DNA from: Gluconacetobacter aggeris
Lineage (GTDB): Bacteria > Pseudomonadota > Alphaproteobacteria > Acetobacterales > Acetobacteraceae
Assembly: GCF_014174395.1 (NCBI RefSeq)
Contig: NZ_JABEQD010000003.1
Coordinates: 310,001 to 374,000, forward strand
Direction of reading: 5' to 3'
DNA length: 64,000 nucleotides
Part shown: positions 8,715 to 17,385 of the stretch, in pieces
Position numbering within the stretch: the stretch's first letter is position 1
Layout: the number at the start of each line of letters is the position of its first letter
Program-made: the position numbers and the translations under genes
The notes under the pieces: model-generated
Told to the model about the DNA's origin: nothing
What the model saw: only the letters and a program-made list of their open reading frames with translations
Databases searched by the model: none

Positions 8715-9583
8715 GCGTCGCCTCCGGCCAGGGCCGCACAGATCTCGGCCAGGCGCGCGGCGGAATCCGCGATGTCCTCGGGGGCCGCGCAGGCGATCTC
8801 GGGCACCTCGGCGACCTCGATCGTATCCAGGATCAGCGTGTCCATCGAATTGAAATAGCGCACGCGCCAGACATGCGGCGTGGCCGTCGCCTCGATCCGG
8901 CAATTGCCATAGCCACGCGACAGGATCGTCACCCCGCCCCGGCCCAGCACGCTGGCGATCAGGTCCAGATCCTCGGGCGTATGCGGCAGCAGGCTGAGAT
9001 TGATGACATGCGCGGCGCAACCGGGCCGCCATGCCGCGCTGCGGTCCAGAAGCTCGGTCAGGATGGCGGGCGCATTCACCACGCCAGGGCTCGCCAGGGC
9101 CGCGATATCCGGCGCGGTGGCCGAGCGGGCCGGAAAGGCCCGCGCCAGCACGGCACGGGGAAAGGCGCCGATTTCCATCTGCTCCCGCACCGCCTGGGAA
9201 TCGTCAGGCGACAGGGCCCGCAGGGTCCAGATGCCCGCGAACACCGTTTCCTGCACCTCGATCCGCCCGGCCCCGTCGTCCAGCAGCACCGACACCTCGC
9301 CCTCGCCCAGCGCATCATCCACCACCGCGCGACTGGCCGCGTCCAGCCCGTCGCGCTTCAGCAGCAACGACCGGCCCGGCCCCCACTGGGCCGCCATGTC
9401 GCGCAGCCCTTCCAGAAAGGCCATGGCCGGGCGCACGCGCTCGGGGTCGTCGATCTCGGGCAGATGGGCGGCATAGACGCTGACCCCGGACGGCATGGCC
9501 AAATATTGCAGTCCATCCTCACCCTCGGGCGGGGCGGAACCGGGGCCGAAGCCGATGGGGGGGAAGGCGAAGGACGCGCTCAT
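8711..9583 (-). CDS. hupH: HupH hydrogenase expression/formation protein
   Basis: A 290-residue protein of the HupH/HyaF family. Typical family stretches are seen in the second half: INLSLLPHTPEDLDLIASVLGRG, then GVTILSRGYGNCRI, then VWRVRYFNSMDTLILDTIEV. It is required for assembly of the uptake hydrogenase, probably small-subunit maturation, but the biochemical role is unknown. It overlaps hupG and hupIJ by 4 bp, giving translational coupling across the accessory block. Confidence 0.93.
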   Translation of the reverse strand: MSASFAFPPIGFGPGSAPPEGEDGLQYLAMPSGVSVYAAHLPEIDDPERVRPAMAFLEGLRDMAAQWGPGRSLLLKRDGLDAASRAVVDDALGEGEVSVLLDDGAGRIEVQETVFAGIWTLRALSPDDSQAVREQMEIGAFPRAVLARAFPARSATAPDIAALASPGVVNAPAILTELLDRSAAWRPGCAAHVINLSLLPHTPEDLDLIASVLGRGGVTILSRGYGNCRIEATATPHVWRVRYFNSMDTLILDTIEVAEVPEIACAAPEDIADSAARLAEICAALAGGDA

Positions 9584-9996
9584 GCCGGTTGATCCGTCAA
9601 GGTGGAATGGGCAAAGGGAGCCAGCAAGGCCGTCAGGCGGCGGCCATATTCGTCCCAGTCACGCATGCGCGAAATGGCGCCCGCCGGGCGACCATCATGC
9701 AACAGCACCAGCGCCGGCAAGGACAGATCGTCGATTTCAGCGCGCAGGTCCACTTCCAGCGCCGCATCCGCCACCGCTCCCACAGGGGCCGAACCGGACG
9801 GTACCAGCCCCGCGCAGGCCTGCAGCAGATCGGGCAGCACGGCAGCGATATCCGGCGTTTCCAGGTGCGGCCGCGCATGGCTGGGCAGGAACAGCAGCAC
9901 CAGCCCGCGCGGCGCGTCCGCCCTGTCATGCAGCAGCGCCATGCCGTAGCGGTCGATCAGCCCCGCGACCAGAGGCGAATCATGTAGAACAGACAT
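9580..9996 (-). CDS. hupG: HupG thioredoxin-fold hydrogenase accessory protein
   Basis: A 138-residue protein in the hupG position, with a thioredoxin-like pattern (GLVLLFLPSHARP, SLPALVLLHDGRPAGAISRMRDW) but no CxxC active site. HupG/HyaE proteins are Tat-related chaperones that bind the small-subunit precursor. Consistent with that, the HupS encoded upstream has a twin-arginine signal. It shares one base with hupF and overlaps hupH by 4 bp. Confidence 0.85.
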   Translation of the reverse strand: MSVLHDSPLVAGLIDRYGMALLHDRADAPRGLVLLFLPSHARPHLETPDIAAVLPDLLQACAGLVPSGSAPVGAVADAALEVDLRAEIDDLSLPALVLLHDGRPAGAISRMRDWDEYGRRLTALLAPFAHSTLTDQPA

Positions 9997-10358
9997 CAGG
10001 CTTCCTCCAGACCGGCGGCCAGCGCCGCTTCAAGATGCGGGGGCAGGCGCGGCGGCGCGTCGCACAGATCGGCAAAGCCGCGCGCCACCACATCCTGCAC
10101 GCGGGCAGCATCCGGGCCGGGCCCGGCCAGCGCCGCCAGGGCCCCCAGCGCCGCGCGGATGCGGCTTGCTTCCTCCGCGTCCAGCCGGCTGCGGGCCAGC
10201 CCTAGAAACACCAGCAGTTCGTCGCCGGGCCGCGCATCGGGCACCAGCGTGATATCCACCAGCTCGCGGCATGCCGGCTGGCCCTCCGACCGTTCGGCCT
10301 CGCACTCGGCCATGACACCGCGCACCGCACGCACGGTCATCGGAATCCCCACGCACAT
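9996..10358 (-). CDS. hupF: HupF, HypC-family hydrogenase chaperone
   Basis: A 120-residue HypC paralogue beginning MCVGIPMTV with the functional Cys2; this fixes the start at the ATG at 10358 rather than upstream in-frame codons. It is longer than HypC because of an alanine-rich C-terminal extension. In Rhizobium leguminosarum, HupF assists the uptake-hydrogenase large subunit and stabilises it in oxygen, which fits the oxygen-tolerant HupS encoded here. It sits 4 bp after hupD. Confidence 0.93.
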   Translation of the reverse strand: MCVGIPMTVRAVRGVMAECEAERSEGQPACRELVDITLVPDARPGDELLVFLGLARSRLDAEEASRIRAALGALAALAGPGPDAARVQDVVARGFADLCDAPPRLPPHLEAALAAGLEEA

Positions 10359-10362
10359 GCGC

Positions 10363-11013
10363 CTATGCCTCCAGCCGCGCCAGCAGGCGTTCGTCGCCAT
10401 GGCGGCAGGCCGCCTGTTCATCAGGACGGCCTGCCTCGTACGGCGCGCGGGCCACCGCCGGGGTCATCAGTCCGGCGCCCATGTCGGCCGGCCCCGCCAG
10501 CGGCAGGGGCCGGACTCCATATTCGCGCGCCAGCAGGTCCAGCACCGCCTGGGCGGCAGGCGCCACCTGGGCGGCAACCCGTTCCGTCAGGCCGCCGCCA
10601 TAATCCTCCATCGTCACCGGCTGCACGCCGATCAGCGAAACCCGGCGCGGCGCATGGCCCCGCAAATCCAGCAGCGCCAGAACCTCCTGAAATCCGGTCT
10701 GGTGCAGGCTCATCTTCCGTGCGCCGATGGTGGCGGGCACGTCCGCGCCATGCACCTGGTGCAGGGTCGCGGGCGGCAGGCCGAAATCGATGGCGTCAAC
10801 GATCACCAGACCGGCCAGGTCCTCGAGATGCGGCAGCAGGTACAACCCCTGCGTGCCCCCATCCATCAGTTCGACCGGCGCCGGAAAATCGTGGCGAGCA
10901 GCCATATATTCCACCACACGCACCCCGAACCCCTCGTCCGCCCACAGGATGTTGCCAATTCCCAGCACCAGCACCCTGCCGCCCGTCTGTCCCGCTGCCT
11001 GTTCGGCCGTCAT
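10363..11013 (-). CDS. hupD: HupD, hydrogenase large-subunit maturation endopeptidase
   Basis: A 216-residue member of peptidase family M52 (HybD/HupD). The three nickel-recognition positions are in the expected motifs: Glu in GIGNILWADEGFGVRVVE, Asp in LVIVDAIDFG and His in SLHQTGFQEVL. It removes the C-terminal peptide after the DPCMACATH motif of HupL once nickel is in place; HupV has no such tail. The ATG at 11013 is preferred because homologues begin shortly before VLVLGIGN. The C-terminus has an extra ~40 residues rich in alanine and arginine that are not typical of the catalytic core. Confidence 0.95.
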   Translation of the reverse strand: MTAEQAAGQTGGRVLVLGIGNILWADEGFGVRVVEYMAARHDFPAPVELMDGGTQGLYLLPHLEDLAGLVIVDAIDFGLPPATLHQVHGADVPATIGARKMSLHQTGFQEVLALLDLRGHAPRRVSLIGVQPVTMEDYGGGLTERVAAQVAPAAQAVLDLLAREYGVRPLPLAGPADMGAGLMTPAVARAPYEAGRPDEQAACRHGDERLLARLEA

Positions 11014-11140
11014 CCGGATGTTCCTGCCTTCGTTCCTGCCGCCGGCCGCCTGTGCAGCGCGGCAAATCCTTACGGAAAGTAAGAGAAGCAGATTTCGTGC
11101 CAACTTCCAGGCTGGTCATGCAATGACCGTTTCCAAAGCA

Positions 11141-11177
11141 AAACCCGTTATCACGGAACCGTGATAACGGGTTTTTT
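11141..11177. terminator. Perfect 16-bp hairpin in the hupC-hupD gap
   Basis: A perfect inverted repeat, AAACCCGTTATCACGG and its complement, occupies 11141-11156 and 11159-11174 with only AA between. It has T6 on the plus side and T4 on the minus side. It lies in the only sizeable gap (about 207 bp) between structural genes hupSLC and accessory genes hupDFGH. It could act as an attenuator or mRNA-stabilising stem lowering accessory gene expression relative to hupSLC. The seven-base T-run on the plus side is irrelevant for the operon itself. Confidence 0.75.
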
Positions 11178-11220
11178 GGAAGACAAACTTCCAATTCAGG
11201 CCGAACTGGATAGATCCCGA

Positions 11221-11982
11221 TCAGTCAGGCCGGTCGTCCCGGAACGTACGATAGCCATTGGTCATCGCTGAGATCAGGGACTGGCGGGACATGATATCCT
11301 CGCGCGAGACCGTATAGATGTGGATCATCACGAACAGGATGATCACCCACATGCCCCAGTGGTGCAGGAAATGCGTCGACAGGTTCCCCCCCAGCCAGGG
11401 CATGATCCAGCCGAACACATGCCCCTCCCAGCTATCGATGCCGGTGCCGTCGGAATAGAGCGCGAAACCCGTCACGATCATGAACAGGCCCGTCAGCGTG
11501 AAGCAGAAGAACAGCGCCGTGCGGGCCAGCGCGTTATGCCCCACCACCGTCTTCGCATGCTTCTTGACGAAAGCGTAGACCAGCACCTCATCCAGCAGTT
11601 CCTTCCAGTATTCCAGCTTCCAGAAGGGGATGAAGAACAGTTCGCGCGCATAGACATTGCCCATGAAGGCCCAGGCCACCCGGCCCGCGAACCCCACGGC
11701 AAAGATCCACGCGGCGGCGAAATGCAGATAGCGGATCCAGCCCATCTGGAAATGGCTGCTGGCCTCGCCCGACAGGCTGGGCGGGGGAGAGCCGATCAGG
11801 TACCCCGTCGCGGCCAGTACCACGATCGCGGCCGCCGTCATCCAGTGCCACAGCCGGACCGGGGCCTCGTAGACATAGACCGTGGTCAGCCGGCGCGCCC
11901 GCAGCGGACGGGCCTTCAGCCCGTCCAGATTGGTGCCCTTCAGGTCGCCATCCGTCAGGATGGCGGAATCCGGTGCGCTCAT
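11221..11982 (-). CDS. hupC: HupC, Ni/Fe-hydrogenase b-type cytochrome subunit
   Basis: A 253-residue membrane cytochrome b with four hydrophobic helices. Histidines in RLWHWMTAAAIV, RYLHFAAAWIF and FLHHWGMWVIILFVMIHIY are the candidate haem ligands of the family. It anchors the HupSL dimer to the periplasmic face and passes electrons from H2 to the quinone pool. It starts 11 bp after hupL. The quinol could be re-oxidised by the cyo or cio oxidases encoded in the same window. Confidence 0.96.
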   Translation of the reverse strand: MSAPDSAILTDGDLKGTNLDGLKARPLRARRLTTVYVYEAPVRLWHWMTAAAIVVLAATGYLIGSPPPSLSGEASSHFQMGWIRYLHFAAAWIFAVGFAGRVAWAFMGNVYARELFFIPFWKLEYWKELLDEVLVYAFVKKHAKTVVGHNALARTALFFCFTLTGLFMIVTGFALYSDGTGIDSWEGHVFGWIMPWLGGNLSTHFLHHWGMWVIILFVMIHIYTVSREDIMSRQSLISAMTNGYRTFRDDRPD

Positions 11983-11993
11983 GTTCCGCCCCC

Positions 11994-13811
11994 TCAGCGT
12001 ACGGTGACGCGGGCGAGTTCCTCGCCGTCGGGCGCCATCACATGGGTGGCGCAGGCCATGCACGGGTCGAAGGAATGCAGCGTGCGCAGGATTTCCACCG
12101 GCTGTTCCGGGTTGCTCATCGGCGTGCCCAGCAGCGATGCCTCGAACGCGCCGATATTGCCCCTGGCGTCGCGCGGGCCACCGTTCCAGGTGCTCGGCAC
12201 CACGCACTGGTAATTCTCGATCCGGCCGTCGCGAATGCGGATCCAGTGTCCCAGCCCGCCCCGCGGCGCCGCGACGATACCCACCCCCTTGGCTTCCTTC
12301 GGCCAGGTGGACGGGTCCCATTTCGACACGTTGGCGGTCGCCAGGTCGCCATTACGGATGTTGGCGATCAGCGCGTCGTAATCGTCCAGAAGCTGCTGGG
12401 CGCAGTAATGGGCCTCCAGCGCGCGGGCCAGGGTGCGGCCGATGGTCGTCGGCAGGGCCTGCTGCGGCGTCAGCGCCGTGCCCGCCAGACTGTTGAAGCG
12501 GCCCAGCGCGTCATCGACCTGCGCCTTCACGTACGGCACGCCCTTGGCATAGGCTAGGATATAGCGGGCCAGCGGCCCGACCTCGCACGCATGACCGCGC
12601 CAGCGGGGGGCCTTCACCCACGAATATTTGGCGTTCTCGTCGACCTCGACGATGTTGGTACGCGTGCCCTTGGCGCCGGCGCCCAGCGCGTAATGCGGGT
12701 CGGTCACGCCGTCCCAGGGGTGCAGGCCCACATCCTCGCGCCCCTTGCCGTATTCGTACCAGCTATGGGTGACGAATTCCTGCACCTGCTGCGGGTCGCG
12801 GGGATCGACGGGGTGGATCTCGTTCCAGTTGCCGCCGATGATCGCCCCGCCCGGCAGCCGGTCGGTCGATTTGTCGCCCTGCACGGTGGGGTAGTCGCCG
12901 TAATCCATCAGATTGCTGGCCGCCAGCCCGCCACCATACAGCCAGCCCTTGTAATAGCTGGCGATGGCCAGCACGTCGGGCAGGTACACGTTCTTCGAAA
13001 ACTCAAACGCGTCCTGGATCTTCTGCTGGATGAAGTTCAGGCGCTCCATGTTCAGCGGCGCGCCGGCCGCCATGTCGCCATCGATATTGATCGCGCAGGG
13101 CACACCGCCGACCATGTAGTTGGGGTGCGGGTTCTTGCCACCCAGGATGGTGTGGATCTTGACGATTTCCTTCTGGAAATCGAGCGCCTCCAGATAATGG
13201 GTCACCGCCATCAGGTCCGCCTCGGGCGGCAGCAGATACGATGCGTTGTCCCAATATCCGTTCTTGAAAATCCCCAGTTGCCCGCTTTCCACAAACTTCT
13301 TCAGCCGGTTCTGCACATCGCGGAAATAACCCGGCGAGGATTTGGGATGATCGGGCGAGACTGATTGCTGCAACGCCGAGGTCGCGCGCGGATCGGCCTT
13401 CAGCGCGTTGACCGGATTGACCCAGTCCAGCGCATGCAGATGATAGAAATGCACGACGTGATCGTGCCAGGCCAGCACCTTGGCCATGATCTGGCGGATC
13501 AGGAAGGCATTGGTCGGGATGCGGATATCCAGCGCGTCTTCCACCGCGCGGACCGACGCCAGCGCGTGGCACCCGGTGCAGACGCCGCAGATGCGTTCCA
13601 CGAAGGCCCAGGCGTCACGCGGATCGCGTCCCTTCAGGATCACTTCCAGCCCGCGCCACATCGTGCCGGTGGAGACGGCATTGCGGATGATGTTCTGCGC
13701 GTCGACATTGACCTCGACGCGCATATGTCCCTCGATGCGCGTGATCGGATCGACCACGATGCGCCTTCCGGCATTGTCCAGGCTGAAGCCGTTCGGTGTC
13801 TGGATGGTCAT
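11994..13811 (-). CDS. hupL: Uptake [NiFe]-hydrogenase large subunit
   Basis: A 605-residue catalytic subunit. The proximal nickel ligands are in [10 protein letters not shown] (Cys75, Cys78) and the distal pair in DPCMACATH (Cys584, Cys587). After His590 a 15-residue tail follows, the substrate for HupD. The protein oxidises H2 at the Ni-Fe site and travels with HupS through the Tat system. It overlaps hupS by 4 bp. Family features and full length indicate an intact group 1 membrane-bound enzyme. Confidence 0.98.
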   Translation of the reverse strand: MTIQTPNGFSLDNAGRRIVVDPITRIEGHMRVEVNVDAQNIIRNAVSTGTMWRGLEVILKGRDPRDAWAFVERICGVCTGCHALASVRAVEDALDIRIPTNAFLIRQIMAKVLAWHDHVVHFYHLHALDWVNPVNALKADPRATSALQQSVSPDHPKSSPGYFRDVQNRLKKFVESGQLGIFKNGYWDNASYLLPPEADLMAVTHYLEALDFQKEIVKIHTILGGKNPHPNYMVGGVPCAINIDGDMAAGAPLNMERLNFIQQKIQDAFEFSKNVYLPDVLAIASYYKGWLYGGGLAASNLMDYGDYPTVQGDKSTDRLPGGAIIGGNWNEIHPVDPRDPQQVQEFVTHSWYEYGKGREDVGLHPWDGVTDPHYALGAGAKGTRTNIVEVDENAKYSWVKAPRWRGHACEVGPLARYILAYAKGVPYVKAQVDDALGRFNSLAGTALTPQQALPTTIGRTLARALEAHYCAQQLLDDYDALIANIRNGDLATANVSKWDPSTWPKEAKGVGIVAAPRGGLGHWIRIRDGRIENYQCVVPSTWNGGPRDARGNIGAFEASLLGTPMSNPEQPVEILRTLHSFDPCMACATHVMAPDGEELARVTVR

Positions 13812-14887
13812 TGGGCGTCATCCCCCTTGTAGCGGACGCGGCTGAGCGCGCTGATGGCGGCATGCGCCGCAAGTCCGGCGCCCACGGCGCCCGCGGCGAC
13901 AAGGCCGACCTTGTCCGCGCTGGCCTCGATGCCGAAGCCGCTGACATCCTGAAGCCGCGCGTACCACGACCCCTTGTCCCAGAACCCGTCCTCGGAGCAG
14001 CCGATGCAGCCATGGCCCGACTGGATGGGGAAGGACACGCCATCGTTCCAGCGCACGGTGGAGCACGCGTTATAGGTCGTCGGCCCCTTGCAGCCGACCT
14101 TGTAGAGGCAATACCCCTTGCGCGCGCCCTCGTCGTCGAAGGCCTCGACATACTGGCCGGCGTCGAAATGCGGGCGGCGATAGCATTTGTCGTGAATGCG
14201 CTGCGAATAGAACATCTTCGGCCGCCCTTGGCGGTCCAGTTCCGGCAGCCGGTCGAAGGTCTGCATGTAGGTGATGACCCCGGTCATGACCTCGGCGATC
14301 GGCGGGCAGCCCGGCACCTTGATGATCGGCTTGTCCAGGATGACCTTATGCACCGGCGTCGCCTGGGTCGGGTTCGGCCGCGCGGCCTGCACGCAGCCAT
14401 AGGACGCGCACGACCCCCAGGAGATGATCGCCTTGGCGCCCGAGGCCACGCGCTTCAATTGCTCCACAAAGGGCTTGCCGCCGATGATGCAGTACATCCC
14501 GTCCTCGTTAAGCGGCGGATTGCCCTCGACGGCCAGGATGTAGTTACCGTGATATTTCTCCATCACCTCGTCGAGAATGGCCTCAGCCTGATGACCGGCC
14601 GACGCCATCAGCGTGTCGTCGTAATCCAGCGAGATCATGGACAGGATCACATCCTTGACCAGCGGATGCGCGGCGCGGATGAAACTTTCGGAACAGCAGG
14701 TGCATTCCAGCCCATGCAGCCACAGGACCGGCGTGCGCGGCTTGGTTTCCATGGCGTGGGCGATCTGCGGCACGAATTCCGGCCCCAGCCCCAGCGCCGC
14801 CGCCGTCAGCGAACAATATTTGACGAACGACCGGCGCGTTATCCCCTGCCGCCGCATCACGTCATAGAAGGTTTCGAGAACAGCCAT
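13808..14887 (-). CDS. hupS: Uptake [NiFe]-hydrogenase small subunit, oxygen-tolerant type
   Basis: A 359-residue iron-sulfur subunit. The N-terminus has a twin-arginine signal (TRRSFVK) ending near AHAM. The proximal cluster motif is LECTCC and the second motif is GSCASYGC; both carry the extra cysteine that gives the [4Fe-3S] centre of oxygen-tolerant hydrogenases. The distal ([15 protein letters not shown]) and medial (CSTVRW, HGCIGC) clusters are complete. A hydrophobic helix near the C-terminus anchors it in the membrane. It is preceded by a Shine-Dalgarno GGGAGGA and a sigma-54 promoter. Confidence 0.98.
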   Translation of the reverse strand: MAVLETFYDVMRRQGITRRSFVKYCSLTAAALGLGPEFVPQIAHAMETKPRTPVLWLHGLECTCCSESFIRAAHPLVKDVILSMISLDYDDTLMASAGHQAEAILDEVMEKYHGNYILAVEGNPPLNEDGMYCIIGGKPFVEQLKRVASGAKAIISWGSCASYGCVQAARPNPTQATPVHKVILDKPIIKVPGCPPIAEVMTGVITYMQTFDRLPELDRQGRPKMFYSQRIHDKCYRRPHFDAGQYVEAFDDEGARKGYCLYKVGCKGPTTYNACSTVRWNDGVSFPIQSGHGCIGCSEDGFWDKGSWYARLQDVSGFGIEASADKVGLVAAGAVGAGLAAHAAISALSRVRYKGDDAQ

Positions 14888-14946
14888 CAGCGAAGAGTTC
14901 CTCCCTCGGCTGCGGATCGCCCCGGACCCGCATCACATCAGGAAGG

Positions 14947-14964
14947 AAGCAGAAAGCGTACCAA
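14947..14964 (-). promoter_or_regulatory. Sigma-54 (-24/-12) promoter of hupSLC
   Basis: On the minus strand the sequence TGGTACG-N4-CTGCTT lies about 60 bp before the hupS ATG. The GG and GC dinucleotides are separated exactly as in sigma-54 promoters (consensus TGGCACG-N4-TTGC). The only deviations are C to T in the first box and T to C in the second. HupR and RpoN are encoded in the same locus, which supports a real HupR-driven promoter. The 165-bp gap 14888-15052 between hypF and hupS otherwise holds only a probable leader and Shine-Dalgarno site. Confidence 0.8.
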
Positions 14965-15052
14965 TTGCCGCAGGGACCGCGAACGGCGAAAGGGCCGGCC
15001 CGATCGCGAGAGGAAAGTGGAAGCAGGCTGATCGGACGGATCGGACAGACGA

Positions 15053-17383
15053 TCAGACGCCTTCCAGCATCCGGGCCGCCGCCACCGCCGCCTGCCCCAG
15101 CGCCAGTCCACCATCGCCGGCCGGCGCCCGCACCGGCAGCAGCACGCGCAGCCCCGCCGCGCGCAGCCGCACCGCCAACGTTTCGGCCAGCACGGCGTTG
15201 TGCATGGCCCCGCCGGACAGCGCGACGGTGTCCAGCCCTTCGACCTGGGCGGTGCGACACGCCAACTCGGCGAAGGCGCCGGCCAGACCGGCATGGAACG
15301 ACGCCGAGATCCGGGCCGGGGCCACGCCGTCCCCCCTGTCCCTCAGGGCGGCGCGCCACATCGCCGCCGGGTCGATCTCCGCCAGCCCATCGCGCGTCCG
15401 CAAGCCGAACGGCGCGGAGTCAGCCGCCTGGTCCGCCCCGCGCGCCAGGGCTTCCAGCCGCATCGCGGCCTCGCCTTCATAAGACATCCGCGCGGGCGCG
15501 ACATCCAGCAGCGCCGCCATGGCGTCGAACAGCCGCCCGGCGGAACTGCACGCCGGCGCGTTGACACCCGCGCGGATCATGGCGCGCAGAACCGGCAGCG
15601 GACGGCCGGCCAGCGCGGGCGCCAGCCCCCTCGCCACCGCCGCGTCGGTGCCGTCCGGCCCCAGCGCCGCGTCCAGATGCGCCAGCAGCATCCGCCACGG
15701 TTCGCGCGCCGCCACATCGCCGCCGGCCATCGCCACGGGCGCAAGCCGCCCCACCCGTCGCGCGGCACGATAGTCGCAGACCAGCACCTCGCCCCCCCAG
15801 ACCGTGCCGTCCTGGCCCAGCCCGGCCCCATCCAGCGCCAGCCCCACCACCGCCCTGCCGTCGGTGGGCAGGCCATGCTCGGCCATGCAGGCTGCGACAT
15901 GGGCGTGGTGGTGCCACACGGTCTCGACCCGCAGCCCCGCCTCCGCCGCCAGACGGCGGCCCAGCGCATGGCTGCGATAATCCGGATGGGCGTCCACCGC
16001 CACCACGGCCGGCGCCTGCGCGAACAGGGCGCGGTAATCGGTCAGGGCCGCCAGCAGCGCGTCCGCAACGCCGGCATCGTCCAGATTGCCCATATGGTGC
16101 GACAGCAGGGCCTGCCCGTTCCGCGTCAGGCAGAAGGCGGCTTTCAGGTCCGCCCCCATCGCCAGCACTGGCGGAGCCACCGCAAAACCGGGGGGCAGAG
16201 TCAGCGGTTCGGGTGCCAGCCCGCGCCCCCGCCGCAGGACGCGCGGCTGCCCGTCCACCACAGCCATCACGCTGTCATCCAGCCGCCGCGCGATCGGGCG
16301 GTCATGCATCAGCCAGCCATCGGCGATGCCCGCCAGGTCGCGCAGCGCCACCGCATCGTCCGTCACCTGCGGGCAGCCGGATGCATTGCCGCTGCTCATC
16401 ACCAGCGGCGCATCCACGCGCGCCAGCAGCAGCGCATGCAGCGGCGTGTAGGCCAGCATGACCCCCAGCCGATCCAGCCCCGGTGCCAGCCCGGCGGACA
16501 GCGGCGCGCCGGCTCGCGTCGCCACCGGCACCACCGGAGCGGCCGGATCGGCCAGAAGCTGCTGCTCGGCCGCACTGGGGCGGCAGAACGCCTCCAGCAT
16601 GACCGCGTCGCGCATCATCACCGCCAGCGGCTTGGCCGGTCGCCCCTTCCGCCCGCGCAGCAGGGCAACTGCCGCATCGGACGTGGCAAGGCAGGCCAAA
16701 TGGTAGCCGCCAATGCCCTTCACCGCGACGATCCCGCCGGAAAGCAGGAGGGAGGCGGCAGCCGTCAATGCCGCCTCCCCTTCCGACCCGGCCCCCCGCC
16801 CGACGAAGCGCAGGCGCGGACCGCATGCGGGGCAGGCAATCGGCTGCGCATGAAAACGCCGATCGGTGGGGTCATCATATTCCGCGCGGCAGGAAGCGCA
16901 CAGGGCGAACCCCGCCATCGTCGTGCGCGCGCGGTCGTAGGGAAAGCCGGACACGATGGAAAAACGCGGCCCACAATCGACGCAGTTGGTAAAGGCATAT
17001 CCATGGCGCCGCGCAGCAGGAGAGCGGATTTCCTCCACGCAGGCCGTACAGGTCGCCAGATCGGCCACGATCCCGGCGCTGACGCCGCCCGCCACGCTGG
17101 GCACGATCTCGAAACCCGGTCCTCCGTCATACAGGTCCGGCTGGCGCGCCACGGCCAGGACCCGCGCGCGCGGCGGCCCGGACCACAGCGCCGCGACCAG
17201 TGCGTCGCGCGCCGCCCCAGGCCCCGTCACCAGGATTTCGACCCTGTCGCCCATATTGCACACCGTGCCCCGCAGACCCAGCCGCCGCGCCACGCGCCAG
17301 ACGAAAGGACGAAAGCCCACCGCCTGCACCAGGCCGCTGACCACGATCCGCTCGGCGGCAATCTCCACAGGCCTATCCGGCAC
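15053..17383 (-). CDS. hypF: HypF carbamoyltransferase for [NiFe] cofactor synthesis
   Basis: A 776-residue protein that turns carbamoyl phosphate and ATP into carbamoyl-AMP and transfers the carbamoyl group to HypE. The domain order is acylphosphatase (GLVQAVGFRPFVWR near the N-terminus), two C4 zinc fingers (CTACVEEI, CVDCGPRF, CASCRAEY, CPACGPRL), a YrdC-like domain (IKGIGGYHLA region) and a Kae1-like domain with VWHHHAHVAACMAEHG. The GTG at 17383 is used as start; a TTG at 17389 would give a 4-bp overlap with hupV and two more codons. The order hupTUV-hypF-hupSL is that of Rhodobacter capsulatus. Confidence 0.96.
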   Translation of the reverse strand: MPDRPVEIAAERIVVSGLVQAVGFRPFVWRVARRLGLRGTVCNMGDRVEILVTGPGAARDALVAALWSGPPRARVLAVARQPDLYDGGPGFEIVPSVAGGVSAGIVADLATCTACVEEIRSPAARRHGYAFTNCVDCGPRFSIVSGFPYDRARTTMAGFALCASCRAEYDDPTDRRFHAQPIACPACGPRLRFVGRGAGSEGEAALTAAASLLLSGGIVAVKGIGGYHLACLATSDAAVALLRGRKGRPAKPLAVMMRDAVMLEAFCRPSAAEQQLLADPAAPVVPVATRAGAPLSAGLAPGLDRLGVMLAYTPLHALLLARVDAPLVMSSGNASGCPQVTDDAVALRDLAGIADGWLMHDRPIARRLDDSVMAVVDGQPRVLRRGRGLAPEPLTLPPGFAVAPPVLAMGADLKAAFCLTRNGQALLSHHMGNLDDAGVADALLAALTDYRALFAQAPAVVAVDAHPDYRSHALGRRLAAEAGLRVETVWHHHAHVAACMAEHGLPTDGRAVVGLALDGAGLGQDGTVWGGEVLVCDYRAARRVGRLAPVAMAGGDVAAREPWRMLLAHLDAALGPDGTDAAVARGLAPALAGRPLPVLRAMIRAGVNAPACSSAGRLFDAMAALLDVAPARMSYEGEAAMRLEALARGADQAADSAPFGLRTRDGLAEIDPAAMWRAALRDRGDGVAPARISASFHAGLAGAFAELACRTAQVEGLDTVALSGGAMHNAVLAETLAVRLRAAGLRVLLPVRAPAGDGGLALGQAAVAAARMLEGV

Positions 17384-17385
17384 CG

